Positions 31,734 to 40,345 of a stretch of 44,001 nucleotides of DNA are shown here, one piece after another. The stretch comes from Rheinheimera sp. (GTDB lineage Bacteria; Pseudomonadota; Gammaproteobacteria; Enterobacterales; Alteromonadaceae): assembly GCA_003543135.1 (NCBI GenBank), contig DPJG01000001.1, positions 1-44,001 on the forward strand, given 5' to 3'. A program made the translations under genes and the position numbers. Under the pieces are notes generated by a model. That model searched no databases. It was not told the DNA's origin and saw only the letters and a program-made list of their open reading frames with translations. Numbering within the stretch: the first letter of the stretch is position 1; the number at the start of each line of letters is the position of its first letter.

Positions 31734-32191
31734 TTTGTGTCCTCTTGCAGCAACTGCTGAATTTCGTGTTCGTAATCCTGGGTTTTTGCAGTAAAAAAGC
31801 CGGCGTGGCTAAAGCGGATCTGGCCTGTTCTGTCGAGAAAAATGCTGGTTGGCATGCCCTGTAGCTGATAGTGCGACGCCAGCTCGCCTTGTGGGTCAAA
31901 AACCAGAGAAAACTGGGCAGGGTACTTTTGCAGAAACTGCATTGCATCAGCACGTTCTTCGTCTTCATTAATGGCAATAATGACTAAACCCTGATCGCGG
32001 TATTTTTGCTGCATCTGATTCAGCCAGGGAAAAGACTGGCGGCAAGGGCCGCACCAGGACGCCCAAAAGTCCAGTAACACCACTTTGCCCTGATATTGCG
32101 CCAGGTTCAGCGCTTGGGCTGGCGTTGGGGCAGTTTCGCTGGCAATAGTGGAAAAACAGAATAAAAACAGAAAGCTATACAGCAGTTTCAT
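31730..32191 (-). CDS. TlpA-family thioredoxin-like protein
   Basis: A 153-residue secreted thioredoxin-fold protein: signal peptide (LLYSFLFLFCFSTIASE), then VVLLDFWASWCGPCRQSF with the CGPC redox pair and a cis-Pro near GMPTSIFLDRTG. It is typical of TlpA/ResA-type reductases that keep periplasmic cysteines reduced, here perhaps those of the DUF4266 tail. AAGGAG precedes the ATG. First gene of the TlpA-DUF4266-DUF3570 operon. Confidence 0.92.
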   Translation of the reverse strand: MKLLYSFLFLFCFSTIASETAPTPAQALNLAQYQGKVVLLDFWASWCGPCRQSFPWLNQMQQKYRDQGLVIIAINEDEERADAMQFLQKYPAQFSLVFDPQGELASHYQLQGMPTSIFLDRTGQIRFSHAGFFTAKTQDYEHEIQQLLQEDTK

Positions 32192-32232
32192 GGAGACTCC
32201 TTGTTAGTGTGACAGGAGCTTAAAAGGCTTTA

Positions 32233-32249
32233 CTTAAGGCAATCTTAAG
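32233..32249 (-). promoter_or_regulatory. PmrA/QseB-like box upstream of the TlpA operon
   Basis: CTTAAG-GCAAT-CTTAAG, two identical hexamers 5 nt apart, lie about 42 nt before the TlpA start. This matches the (C/T)TTAA(G/T)-N5-CTTAA(G/T) spacing of PmrA/QseB-type OmpR-family regulators. A TTTTAAG patch follows at a distance fitting a -10 box. The regulator itself is not in the window. Confidence 0.5.
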
Positions 32250-32354
32250 ACTGGGGGAGGCAAGCAGCTGATGTCTGACGCAAGCTCCGGCAAACTGATG
32301 GCCGGGAACATGAAGTTTCAGTGGGACATGGCTAAAAGCAGGCGGCTACTCAGT

Positions 32355-32380
32355 GGCAACCAACCACCTGGCTGGTTGCC
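32355..32380. other. Hairpin between the TlpA and DUF3718 genes
   Basis: GGCAACCA (32355-32362) and TGGTTGCC (32373-32380) form a perfect 8-bp stem with a 10-nt loop. It lies downstream of the DUF3718 gene on its strand and may aid termination, though no T run follows. Confidence 0.35.
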
Positions 32381-32408
32381 CGCTGAAACTGCCATAGAGA
32401 TAAAGGGA

Positions 32409-32741
32409 TTAAGGGGTCGCTGTGACATCCTGAATGGTGACTGTGCCACGCAACTGACGCTCTGTAGGTTCCAGCAGTTTCACTACTTTGACTGCCTGTT
32501 CTGCACGCGCAAAGTCCATCAGCGGCTGGCCGTTACACACCACTTTTTCCACCACAGTTTTGCGCTGAATACGGTGTTCTTTGATGGTTTTTAATAAAGC
32601 CAGCTTATCGTCAGCCTGAGTATTCAGGCAAATTTGCCGGGCTGTGTCCTCGGCGTAAGTAAAGCTGCCGACACTGGCAGTCGCAGGCTGTTGCAAACTC
32701 AGGGTGAATAAAGCGCTGGTCATCAATAAAGCAATTTTCAT
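32409..32741 (-). CDS. Small secreted DUF3718-like protein
   Basis: A 110-residue protein with a signal peptide (ALLMTSALFTLSLQQPATAS) and two cysteines (ARQICLNTQ and VVCNGQPL), spaced as in DUF3718 proteins, which look like short periplasmic proteins with one disulfide. Function unknown. AAGGAAAC precedes the ATG. It is in the same direction as the TlpA operon but 217 nt ahead of it, so it is probably separate. Confidence 0.6.
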   Translation of the reverse strand: MKIALLMTSALFTLSLQQPATASVGSFTYAEDTARQICLNTQADDKLALLKTIKEHRIQRKTVVEKVVCNGQPLMDFARAEQAVKVVKLLEPTERQLRGTVTIQDVTATP

Positions 32742-32994
32742 GGTCAGTTTCCTTGTGTGTAAGTGGTGGTATGGCTAGTTATCAAAAGGGCTTGAACCTT
32801 GCCATGGCGATATTTTGCGCAATACAACGCGGAAATAACCGCCGGATGTGGTTAGCGGAAGCTACTTTGGGGCGAAGTGATAATAGGTAGAAAAGCAGGG
32901 ACAAAACCCAGCAGAAATTGACAACAAAGCAGCATCGGGCCTGCCCCGCAAGGCTTTGGAAGCCGGGCCAACGCCAGATGGTTGGTACGGTAAA
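32742..32994. other. Intergenic stretch, no gene seen
   Basis: It must contain the DUF3718 promoter (minus strand). No clear boxes, repeats or RNA gene were found. A terminator for the upstream LytTR operon lies at its right end. Confidence 0.3.
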
Positions 32995-33021
32995 GACAAA
33001 AAAGGCCCATCTAATGAGCCT
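32995..33021 (-). terminator. Intrinsic terminator of the LytS/LytTR operon
   Basis: On the minus strand AGGCTCAT, loop TAG, ATGGGCCT (one T-G pair) form an 8-bp stem running into TTTTTTGTC. It starts 28 nt after the LytTR gene stop. Confidence 0.8.
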
Positions 33022-33048
33022 GTTTCCCGGGGTTAGGCTTGAGCTGGA

Positions 33049-33780
33049 TTAAATTTCGGCCAGCAACTGGTTCCAGTTTTGTTTATAACGCCTGGATGCA
33101 GTCACGACTTTGCCATCAGACAAGGTGAACTGATAGTCGTTGTTATGCGGCTGCACTTTATGCACATGATGCAAATTCACCAGGGTAGAACGATGGACCT
33201 GCACAAAATGGCCGGGCAGGCGCTGCAGCAGTTCTTTGAGCGTTTCGCGGATCACCAGGCTTTCGCTTAAGGTTTGAATACACATATAGTTGCCGGCTGC
33301 TTCAATCAGTACTATGTCAATGTCATCGAGCAACAGGGTGGAAGCGCCGGTGCGAAACGACAGTTTATGGTTGGTGCTGGGCGGCAGTTCGGGTTGTTTA
33401 TCCAGCGCGGTGCGGGCATCCAGCAGGCATTGTGCCAGGCGTTGGCGCGATACGGGTTTGAGTAAATAATCAAAAGCAAAATGTTCAAAAGCGGAAAACG
33501 CATATTGTTCATAAGCCGTCACCAGTATCAATAAAGGCGCGGCCATGGCTGAGGCTTTATTCAGCTGCTTTAAAATATCGATGCCTTTTAAGCCCGGCAT
33601 CTGAATATCCAGAAACACTAAATCCACTTCATGTTGATGTTGTTGCAGGTATTGCAGCGTGTCATCGCCGTTGTCAAAGCAAGCTTTGATGTTCAGGTTC
33701 GGATAATTAGCCAGTTTGGCTTTTAAATTGCTGATGGCCAGGGGTTCGTCATCGGCGATTACCAGATTAATGGTCGACAT
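33049..33780 (-). CDS. LytTR-family response regulator
   Basis: A 243-residue DNA-binding regulator: receiver with VIADDEP, VFLDIQMPG (phospho-Asp) and LLVTAYEQYAF, then KPV, followed from about residue 140 by a LytTR domain (KLSFRTGASTLLLDDIDIVLIEAAGNYMCI, RETLKELLQRLPGHFVQVHRSTLVNLHHV). It is the output of the two kinases upstream. The ATG at 33780 has GGAG at 8 nt and overlaps the kinase stop by 14 nt; the longer reading to 33822 is unlikely. Confidence 0.92.
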   Translation of the reverse strand: MSTINLVIADDEPLAISNLKAKLANYPNLNIKACFDNGDDTLQYLQQHQHEVDLVFLDIQMPGLKGIDILKQLNKASAMAAPLLILVTAYEQYAFSAFEHFAFDYLLKPVSRQRLAQCLLDARTALDKQPELPPSTNHKLSFRTGASTLLLDDIDIVLIEAAGNYMCIQTLSESLVIRETLKELLQRLPGHFVQVHRSTLVNLHHVHKVQPHNNDYQFTLSDGKVVTASRRYKQNWNQLLAEI

Positions 33781-34840
33781 ATAAAGACTCCAGAGGTAAA
33801 CAGAGTTCGGTGTAAAAAACACCGGCTGATAACTTCAGTTGCAGCCTGGCTTTTTGTCCAAACATCAAATCCAGCCGCTCTGCCAGCTGACTGAGGCCAG
33901 CGGGCCATACCGTGGCTTCGGCGTTGTCCTGCTCCGGCTGCGGCACCCGGCACAGAATAATTTTCAATTGCTTGTCGTCACAGTGCAACTGAATGTCCAG
34001 CTGCACCGGCCCTGAAACCTCTGCCACTGTATATAACACTGCATTTTCGGCCAAAGGCTGTAATAACAAAGGCGGGATCTGTAGTTTGGGCAAAGGCTGT
34101 AGTTGCCAGTTTAGTACCAGCCGTTCGCCAAAACGTAATTGCTGAATAGCCAGATAAGCCGACAAAGCGTCCAGTTCCTGCGGCAGTGGTATCAGTTTGT
34201 CGTCTTTGTTTTTCAGCGAATGGCGCAGGAAAGTGGACAAATGCTGGATCAGCTCTTCAGCCTGCAATCCCTGACGGCTGACAATCAAGGAGTTGAGGGC
34301 GTTTAACGTATTAAACATAAAATGTGGGTTCAGCTGATAACGCAGTACCTTCAGCCGCGCCGCTCTGGCCTGATTTAACAGCGCCTGCTGGGCAATAAAT
34401 TCCCGCTGATACAACTGATTGGCTTTGATCAGCATATAAACCGCAGTCCAGCCAGCCAGTGGCAACAATATCAGTTGTGAGGTGCCCGCTAACATGTCAA
34501 ACCAGGTCATCACTTTTCTGTTGTCCAGCGCATAAAACTCAAGCAGCCGCTGACGCAGTGGTAACAGCACAAAAAACAGCGGGATTAACCAATACAGCAA
34601 CCGCTTAAGTTGTTGTGTCAGGCTGAAACTGGCCATCAGGTAATGCTGGCCCAGCAAACCTGTGACCAATATCGCCAGACTGGTGATAATGCTGTAGCTC
34701 AGCAGAAAAGGCCAGGACTGGTCACCCTGCCTTGGCACCAGCACGCCAATATGGGTAAATTTCAGCAACAGATAGAATAGCCAATACAGCAGATGGAAAT
34801 ACCAGAATCTGTGTTGGGGTTGGGTAGACCAAAGCGTCAT
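33767..34840 (-). CDS. LytS-type sensor kinase with degenerate ATPase lid
   Basis: A 357-residue membrane kinase: about four membrane segments in the first 150 residues, then the His_kinase domain (YQLNPHFMFNTLNALNSL, phospho-His in NPHF) and the N box LAENAVLYTV. The later boxes are poor: where DDGPG is expected there is LCRVPQPEQDNAE, and GxGLxN is not clear (PAGLSQLAERLDLMFG). The ATP lid is therefore degenerate, so it may be a partner of the intact kinase. The ATG at 34840 follows GAGG; a GTG at 34864 lies inside the upstream gene. Confidence 0.85.
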   Translation of the reverse strand: MTLWSTQPQHRFWYFHLLYWLFYLLLKFTHIGVLVPRQGDQSWPFLLSYSIITSLAILVTGLLGQHYLMASFSLTQQLKRLLYWLIPLFFVLLPLRQRLLEFYALDNRKVMTWFDMLAGTSQLILLPLAGWTAVYMLIKANQLYQREFIAQQALLNQARAARLKVLRYQLNPHFMFNTLNALNSLIVSRQGLQAEELIQHLSTFLRHSLKNKDDKLIPLPQELDALSAYLAIQQLRFGERLVLNWQLQPLPKLQIPPLLLQPLAENAVLYTVAEVSGPVQLDIQLHCDDKQLKIILCRVPQPEQDNAEATVWPAGLSQLAERLDLMFGQKARLQLKLSAGVFYTELCLPLESLYVDH

Positions 34841-34851
34841 AGTTATCCTCT

Positions 34852-35892
34852 TCAGCCTTGCCACGGCAAACAGATATTCACCTGAAAACCAGTGGGCAGT
34901 GCTTTGATCACCAAACTGGCTTTGTCACCAAAATGCTGTTGTAACCGGTTTTTGATATTGCTCAGGCCAACCCCTGAGCTGTGATTATGGTCCTGATGTA
35001 AACTGCAGCCAGGGCCATCGTCGGTGACGGCCAGCAACAGCTGTTCATTTTGATGGCTGCCCTGAATGCGGATGGTTGCGCCCTGGGAGCGGCCTGCCAC
35101 AGCGTATTTCACCGCGTTTTCCACCAGGGGCTGTAACAACAAAGCCGGGATCTTTTGCGCTTTCAGGCTGTCGTCGACCTCCCAGATCACCTTGAGTTTG
35201 TCGCCGAAGCGGGTTTTTTGTAAGGTGAGATAAGCCTCTATCGCCGCCAGTTCATCTGCCAGCTGGACCAGGCTTTGCGGCGACTTACTTAACGAATAGC
35301 GTAAAAAAGTGGCCAGCTGCTCTGACATCAGTTCAGCGTCTTCATAACGTTCAGCTTCGAGCAAAGCACAAACTGAATTCAGTGCATTAAAGGTAAAGTG
35401 GGGATTAAGCTGGTGCTGCAGCGCCTGTAATTCCAGCTGCTGAATGTTCTGATGCAATTGTGCCGATTGGCGCAGTTGCTGCTGTTGTTGTTGGTAGCGC
35501 CAGAAGGTCAGATAACACATGACCCAGATAAAAAGTGGCAAACTGGTGGTATCAAGCTGATTTAACAGCATGGCGGCTTTAAATTTTTCTTCGTCCATCA
35601 ACACCATCCAGCTCAGATTGCTGACCGGGGCGTATAAACACAACATCACAAAAGCGGCCAGCACCACCTGCAATTGCGGTAACTGACGGGAAAAGGACCA
35701 GTTGATAAAACGTTGGGAAATAGCAATCTCCAGCACCAGTAGCAGTAGCCTGGAAATCACATAAGGAGGGTGAAATTCGTATTCTTCATAGGTCAGCAAC
35801 ATCAGCAAACCGTTCAGACCATCAAAGGTCGCTAACGCCAGCCAATAATACAGGTTGTAGCGAAGTAACTGACGTAGTTCAAGATTTGGCAT
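34852..35892 (-). CDS. LytS-type sensor kinase, intact
   Basis: A 346-residue membrane kinase: four or so hydrophobic segments (FDGLNGLLMLL, YVISRLLLLVLEIAI, VVLAAFVMLCLYAPV, LPLFIWVMCYLTFW), coiled linker, then His_kinase HQLNPHFTFNALNSVCALL and a complete HATPase (LVENAVKYAV, VTDDGPGC, GVGLSNIKNRL). It leads the operon kinase-kinase-LytTR. The signal is unknown. The ribosome site is weak. Confidence 0.9.
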   Translation of the reverse strand: MPNLELRQLLRYNLYYWLALATFDGLNGLLMLLTYEEYEFHPPYVISRLLLLVLEIAISQRFINWSFSRQLPQLQVVLAAFVMLCLYAPVSNLSWMVLMDEEKFKAAMLLNQLDTTSLPLFIWVMCYLTFWRYQQQQQQLRQSAQLHQNIQQLELQALQHQLNPHFTFNALNSVCALLEAERYEDAELMSEQLATFLRYSLSKSPQSLVQLADELAAIEAYLTLQKTRFGDKLKVIWEVDDSLKAQKIPALLLQPLVENAVKYAVAGRSQGATIRIQGSHQNEQLLLAVTDDGPGCSLHQDHNHSSGVGLSNIKNRLQQHFGDKASLVIKALPTGFQVNICLPWQG

Positions 35893-36086
35893 GGGGTGTT
35901 ATCCAATTGAAGCTTGCCAGAGTATAAAGACAAACCACAGAGGATGCCGCTGTTGTGATGACAAAAGGATGAAAATTTGTGACGGTGTGCTGACAGTTTT
36001 GTTGCCGCTGCAGGTTTGAGCCGGTTCACCGCCAGGGCGGGAGACTGTACCAGACCAGCGCCGGAGGTCAGGGTAAGTTTATGTTG

Positions 36087-37595
36087 TTATTGCTGCAGAT
36101 ATTGCAGCAGCCGGTCAAAAGCGCGGTAACTTAAGGCTTCCAGCAGCTGCGGTTTTTCAATCTGGGGTTGTTGTTGTAAATCGGCAATGGTACGGGCTAC
36201 TTTCAGCAATTTATGGTAACTACGGGCCGATAGTTTCAGCTGTTGCAGGCAATGTTCAAAAAAGTCAGCGTCCTGCTGGCGCAAACGGCAATACTGGTTC
36301 ACTTCGCGGGCACTGAGTCTGGCATTGGCTTTGCCCTGACGCTGCAGCTGCAGGGTGCGCGCTGCGGCAACCCGGGCGGCAATAGTGGCAGAACTTTCGT
36401 CCTGATGTTGTTGCTGGCTCAGCACGCCTTTGGGCAGTAGCGGCACTTCAATTTGTAAATCAATACGATCCAGCAAAGGCCCCGAGATACGGCTTAAATA
36501 ACGCAATATTTGCTCACGGCTAGCGCGACCATCCTGATGATTGCCACTTGGGCTGGGGTTGAGCGCCGCCACCAGTTGAAACTGCGCCGGAAATTGCGCC
36601 TGATGACCGGCGCGGGCAATATGCACAAAACCGTTTTCTAAAGGTTCCCGCAGCACATCCAGCACTTTACGTTCATATTGCGGTAGCTCATCGAGAAATA
36701 ACACACCCTGATGGGCCAGCGAAATTTCACCTGGTTTAGGCACTGAACCACCGCCCACCAGCGCTATGGCAGAGCTGGTATGATGCGGTTGGCGAAAAGG
36801 TGGCAGATGCCAGTCCTGCAAAGCGCGCGGCCTGGCCAGAATGGAATAGACAGCCGCACTTTGCAGCGCTTCGTCTTTGCTCAGTGGTGGTAATAATCCG
36901 GGCAAACGCTGCGCCAGCATCGACTTGCCGGTGCCTGGCGGGCCAAATAACAACAGGTTGTGTTGCCCGGCGGCTGCCAGTTCCAGTGCTCTTTTGGCGC
37001 TATGCTGGCCTTTGACTTCAGAGCAGCAAAGCAGTTCACTGGCTTGTTCCGGTGCTGGTAAGGCAGGAATCGCCGGTAGCGGCTGCTGGCCGGATAAAAA
37101 ACTATGCACCTGCAGTAAGTGGCCGGCGCCATGAATACTGGCTCCCTGCACTTGCTGGGCCTGACTGGCGTTGGCCATCGGCAGTACTGCGCCGCGCTTT
37201 GCGGCCTGACAGGCGATAGCAAGCGGGATTTCGCCCACTATGGCGCGGATCTCGCCGGATAAAGCTAATTCACCATAAAATTCAAAACCCTGGGTATGTT
37301 CTGCCGCCAGCTGACCACTGGCCACCAGAATGCCGATGGCAATAGGCAAATCAAAACGGCCACCTTCTTTGGGCAGGTCGGCCGGGGCTAAATTAACGGT
37401 AATTTTTCGGTCCGGAAATTCAAAACCGCTGTTGAGTAAAGCGCTGCGTACTCTGTCACGGGCTTCTTTTACTGAAGTTTCAGGTAAACCCACCAGCAAA
37501 AAACCAGGCAAACCCTGGCTTAAATGCACTTCCACACAAACCTGCGGCGCTTCCAGCCCTAAGCGGGCTCTGCTGTAAACAATGGCGAGTGACAT
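36087..37595 (-). CDS. comM: YifB/ComM Mg-chelatase-like AAA+ helicase
   Basis: A 502-residue protein with the N-terminal YifB domain (VEVHLSQGLPGFLLVGLPETSVKEARDRVRSAL, KITVNLAPADLPKEGGRFDLPIAIGIL), a Walker A GPPGTGKSMLAQRLPG, Walker B VLFLDELPQY and C-terminal ARLSAREVNQYCRL. ComM is known as a branch-migration helicase in natural transformation. It is near full family length. AGGGA precedes the ATG. It is transcribed alone here. Confidence 0.95.
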   Translation of the reverse strand: MSLAIVYSRARLGLEAPQVCVEVHLSQGLPGFLLVGLPETSVKEARDRVRSALLNSGFEFPDRKITVNLAPADLPKEGGRFDLPIAIGILVASGQLAAEHTQGFEFYGELALSGEIRAIVGEIPLAIACQAAKRGAVLPMANASQAQQVQGASIHGAGHLLQVHSFLSGQQPLPAIPALPAPEQASELLCCSEVKGQHSAKRALELAAAGQHNLLLFGPPGTGKSMLAQRLPGLLPPLSKDEALQSAAVYSILARPRALQDWHLPPFRQPHHTSSAIALVGGGSVPKPGEISLAHQGVLFLDELPQYERKVLDVLREPLENGFVHIARAGHQAQFPAQFQLVAALNPSPSGNHQDGRASREQILRYLSRISGPLLDRIDLQIEVPLLPKGVLSQQQHQDESSATIAARVAAARTLQLQRQGKANARLSAREVNQYCRLRQQDADFFEHCLQQLKLSARSYHKLLKVARTIADLQQQPQIEKPQLLEALSYRAFDRLLQYLQQ

Positions 37596-37801
37596 GCGAC
37601 ATCCCTGACGCTTGAACTTTGCTTTAGGTGTAGCAAGATGTAAGTAAAATGCAAATAAACTGGTGCTCAGTGCAGCCTGCTGCTGCCCTTACTTTCTAAA
37701 TGCTGGATAAGTCGCTACACTGCAACCAGATTTTTCAGGTGGGGCAGCAGCGTTTTGCCCCAAATTTCCGGCAGTCCTGCCGCTGATTTGAGAGAGAAGC
37801 A

Positions 37802-39259
37802 GTGCGCTCAGCAACAAGTCGGTTTTTGTTTTATCGGGTGATTGGTTATTTGCTGGTGATGCTGGCAGGCGCCATGTTAATCACCACAGCTGTTGCTGTG
37901 TATTACGACGAAAAAAGTTTCTGGAGTTATCTGGTTTCGGCTTTTATCACCGCGAGTTCCGGTTATTTTCTGGTGTACAAAGGCCGACACGATTTTACCC
38001 TGGTAAAACGCCATCTGTTTTTACTCACCACTTTGTGTTGGCTCTCCATTTGTTTGTTTTCTACTTTGCCTTTTATGTTGGTCTTACCAAATATCAGTTA
38101 TGTCGACGCTGCTTTTGAAACTGTATCTGCTATTACCACCACAGGCGCCACAGTGCTGACAGGCCTGGATTTGATGCCCAGGGGGTTGTTGTTCTGGCGG
38201 GCGATTTTACAGTGGATTGGCGGGGTAGGTATTATCGTGATGGCGATCGCCATTTTGCCGGCGTTAAAAATCGGTGGTATGAAGTTATTTAAAACTGAAA
38301 ACTCCGACATTTCCGAAAAAATTCTGCCGCGAAGTTCCAGCCTGTCGATGTATATAGGCCTGGTGTACCTGATTTTAAGCGCCAGCTGTATGCTGTTGTT
38401 TTATATTGGCGGTATGAGTGGTTTTGATGCTATTACCCACGGTATGACCACTGTTGCAACCGGTGGGTTTGCCAACTATGACGCATCTTTTGGCCACTTT
38501 AACGACAAACCACATCTGCTCTGGATCTCGGGTGTGTTTATGATGTTGTCGGCGCTGCCACTGGTGCTGCTGGTGGGTACCCTGCGCGGGCATAAATGGA
38601 TTTTGTTTAAAGATCCGCAAGTAAGGGCATTCCTGGCTATTACCGCTTTTTGTGTGCTGCTGCTCACCTGGTATCAGCATGAACACAATGCCAGACCCTG
38701 GCTCGACGGCCTGACCCACAGCTTCTTTAATGTGGTTTCCATTATTACCACCTGTGGTTATGCCTCAGAAAATTATTCAGCCTGGGGCGGGCTGGCGGTG
38801 ATCCTGTTTTTTTATATTACCTTTTCAGGTGCCTGTTCCGGTTCCACCTCGGGGGGGCTCAAAATCTTCCGTACCCAGCTGGCGGGTTTGTTACTGATCA
38901 AACAATTTAAATTACTGGTGCACCCTAATGCGGTCTGGGTGCAAAAATATGGCAGTAAACCGGTAAATGACCAATTGTTAGGCTCGGTGCTGGCGTTTTG
39001 TTTTGTTTATTTTGCTTCTATCGGTGCTCTGGCTTTGGGGCTGTCGATGTTTGAACTGGATTTTGTCACTGCCTTAACAGGCGCCGCCACTGCCATCAGT
39101 AACGTCGGTCCTGGTCTGGGTCCTGTGATTGGCCCTGATGGCAATTTCAGCAGTCTGCCCGATGGTGCCAAGTGGCTGATTAGCTTTGGTATGATTATCG
39201 GCCGGCTGGAAATTCTGACGGTGCTGTTGTTGTTTACCCCTATGTACTGGCGTTATTAA
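37802..39259 (+). CDS. trkH: TrkH-family potassium uptake channel subunit
   Basis: A 485-residue inner-membrane protein with the repeated M1-P-M2 units of Trk/Ktr channels: pore loops near TTTGATVLTGL, TTVATGGFANYD, TTCGYASENYS and ATAISNVGPGLGP, each with a Gly at the filter. It imports K+ together with TrkA, whose gene is not here. The start is a GTG with GAGAGA just upstream. It lies alone. Confidence 0.93.
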   Translation: MRSATSRFLFYRVIGYLLVMLAGAMLITTAVAVYYDEKSFWSYLVSAFITASSGYFLVYKGRHDFTLVKRHLFLLTTLCWLSICLFSTLPFMLVLPNISYVDAAFETVSAITTTGATVLTGLDLMPRGLLFWRAILQWIGGVGIIVMAIAILPALKIGGMKLFKTENSDISEKILPRSSSLSMYIGLVYLILSASCMLLFYIGGMSGFDAITHGMTTVATGGFANYDASFGHFNDKPHLLWISGVFMMLSALPLVLLVGTLRGHKWILFKDPQVRAFLAITAFCVLLLTWYQHEHNARPWLDGLTHSFFNVVSIITTCGYASENYSAWGGLAVILFFYITFSGACSGSTSGGLKIFRTQLAGLLLIKQFKLLVHPNAVWVQKYGSKPVNDQLLGSVLAFCFVYFASIGALALGLSMFELDFVTALTGAATAISNVGPGLGPVIGPDGNFSSLPDGAKWLISFGMIIGRLEILTVLLLFTPMYWRY

Positions 39260-39488
39260 AAACGCCGGTATTTGTTCACTGTAACTCCGTTAACATTGCT
39301 GCAGCCACGCAAGGGCCTGTGCTGTTTTGCCTTCTTTCTGCTGGCGATGGTTGTTTAAAGTGCCTTTTCCTGGCAGTTCCACTACCTGCGACCAACTCAG
39401 ATGAGTCCTTGTTTTATCAGCAAAAAAACGGTGTTATTTTGCAACTGCAGAAAAAATAACCTTGAGTTCTGCGTTTGATTGACTATTA

Positions 39489-39501
39489 TGACGATTCGTC
39501 A
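39489..39501. promoter_or_regulatory. Palindrome likely to be the TetR operator
   Basis: TGACGA-T-TCGTCA is a perfect 6+1+6 palindrome, 33 nt before the TetR start. TTGACT at about 39479 may be the -35 box. The symmetry and place fit autoregulation of the TetR-MMPL operon. Confidence 0.55.
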
Positions 39502-39533
39502 ATTTACTCGGTGAGCCCAGGTTCCTGCCCCCA

Positions 39534-40292
39534 ATGAAAGCACAACCGCCTGCCGTCAGCATAGCCGCGCACAATTCTGACAACCGAGCCCGCCTGAAGC
39601 AGCAGCGCGAGCAACTTTTATTACAGCTGGCGCAGCAAATTCTGCAGCAGGAAGGTTTTGCCGGTTTAACCATGGACAGGCTGACTGCAGCGTCTGAGGT
39701 GTCTAAAGGCACCATTTATAATCATTTTTGCAGTAAAGAAGATTTAATCACTGCGCTGAGTGTCGACAGTCTGCAGCGTCAGCTGTTGTTATTTCAGCAG
39801 GCTCTCAGTGTCAGCGGCCATAGCCGGGAGCGGGCGCTGGCGCTGCATTACGCCTATTTTTTATTTTCGACTACTGAACCTACGTTATTTTTATGTTTGT
39901 TAAGTGCCGCCACCCCGGCAGTGGTGGAAAAAAGCTCAGCCAGCCGGTTGGCGCAACGTCAGGCGCTGGAGCAGCAGCTGCTGGGGTTCTGTCAGCAGGT
40001 GATCAGGCAGGCCTTGGCGGAAAATGCTATCAGTTTGCAGGGCGGGTGCAGTATCGAAGAGCTGACCTATCTGCAATGGGCGCAGGCTTTCGGCGCTAAT
40101 GCGTTATACAGACCCGCGCAGCAGATGGGCTTTTTTCAGGGGCTGGCGCAGCAGCAATTGGTGTTAGCCGGCGTCAATTTAATGCTGGATGGATTAGGCT
40201 GGCGGCCTTTATCTGCCGATTTTGATTATCAGAGCTGCTGGCAGCGTATTGCGTTGGCGTTGCAGCAACAAGCACCACAAGCGCAGTCTTAA
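39534..40292 (+). CDS. TetR/AcrR-family regulator
   Basis: A 252-residue regulator with an N-terminal helix-turn-helix domain (LLLQLAQQILQQEGFAGLTMDRLTAASEVSKGTIYNHFCSKEDLI split as in TetR) and a helical ligand domain. The extra N-terminal 20 residues are unusual and the start may be further in. It precedes the MMPL gene by 53 nt and is its likely repressor, responding to an exported lipid or drug. Confidence 0.88.
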   Translation: MKAQPPAVSIAAHNSDNRARLKQQREQLLLQLAQQILQQEGFAGLTMDRLTAASEVSKGTIYNHFCSKEDLITALSVDSLQRQLLLFQQALSVSGHSRERALALHYAYFLFSTTEPTLFLCLLSAATPAVVEKSSASRLAQRQALEQQLLGFCQQVIRQALAENAISLQGGCSIEELTYLQWAQAFGANALYRPAQQMGFFQGLAQQQLVLAGVNLMLDGLGWRPLSADFDYQSCWQRIALALQQQAPQAQS

Positions 40293-40345
40293 TCAGCGGC
40301 TTGCACAACATCAGTTTTTACAACACCAGATAACAGGGAATGCAA

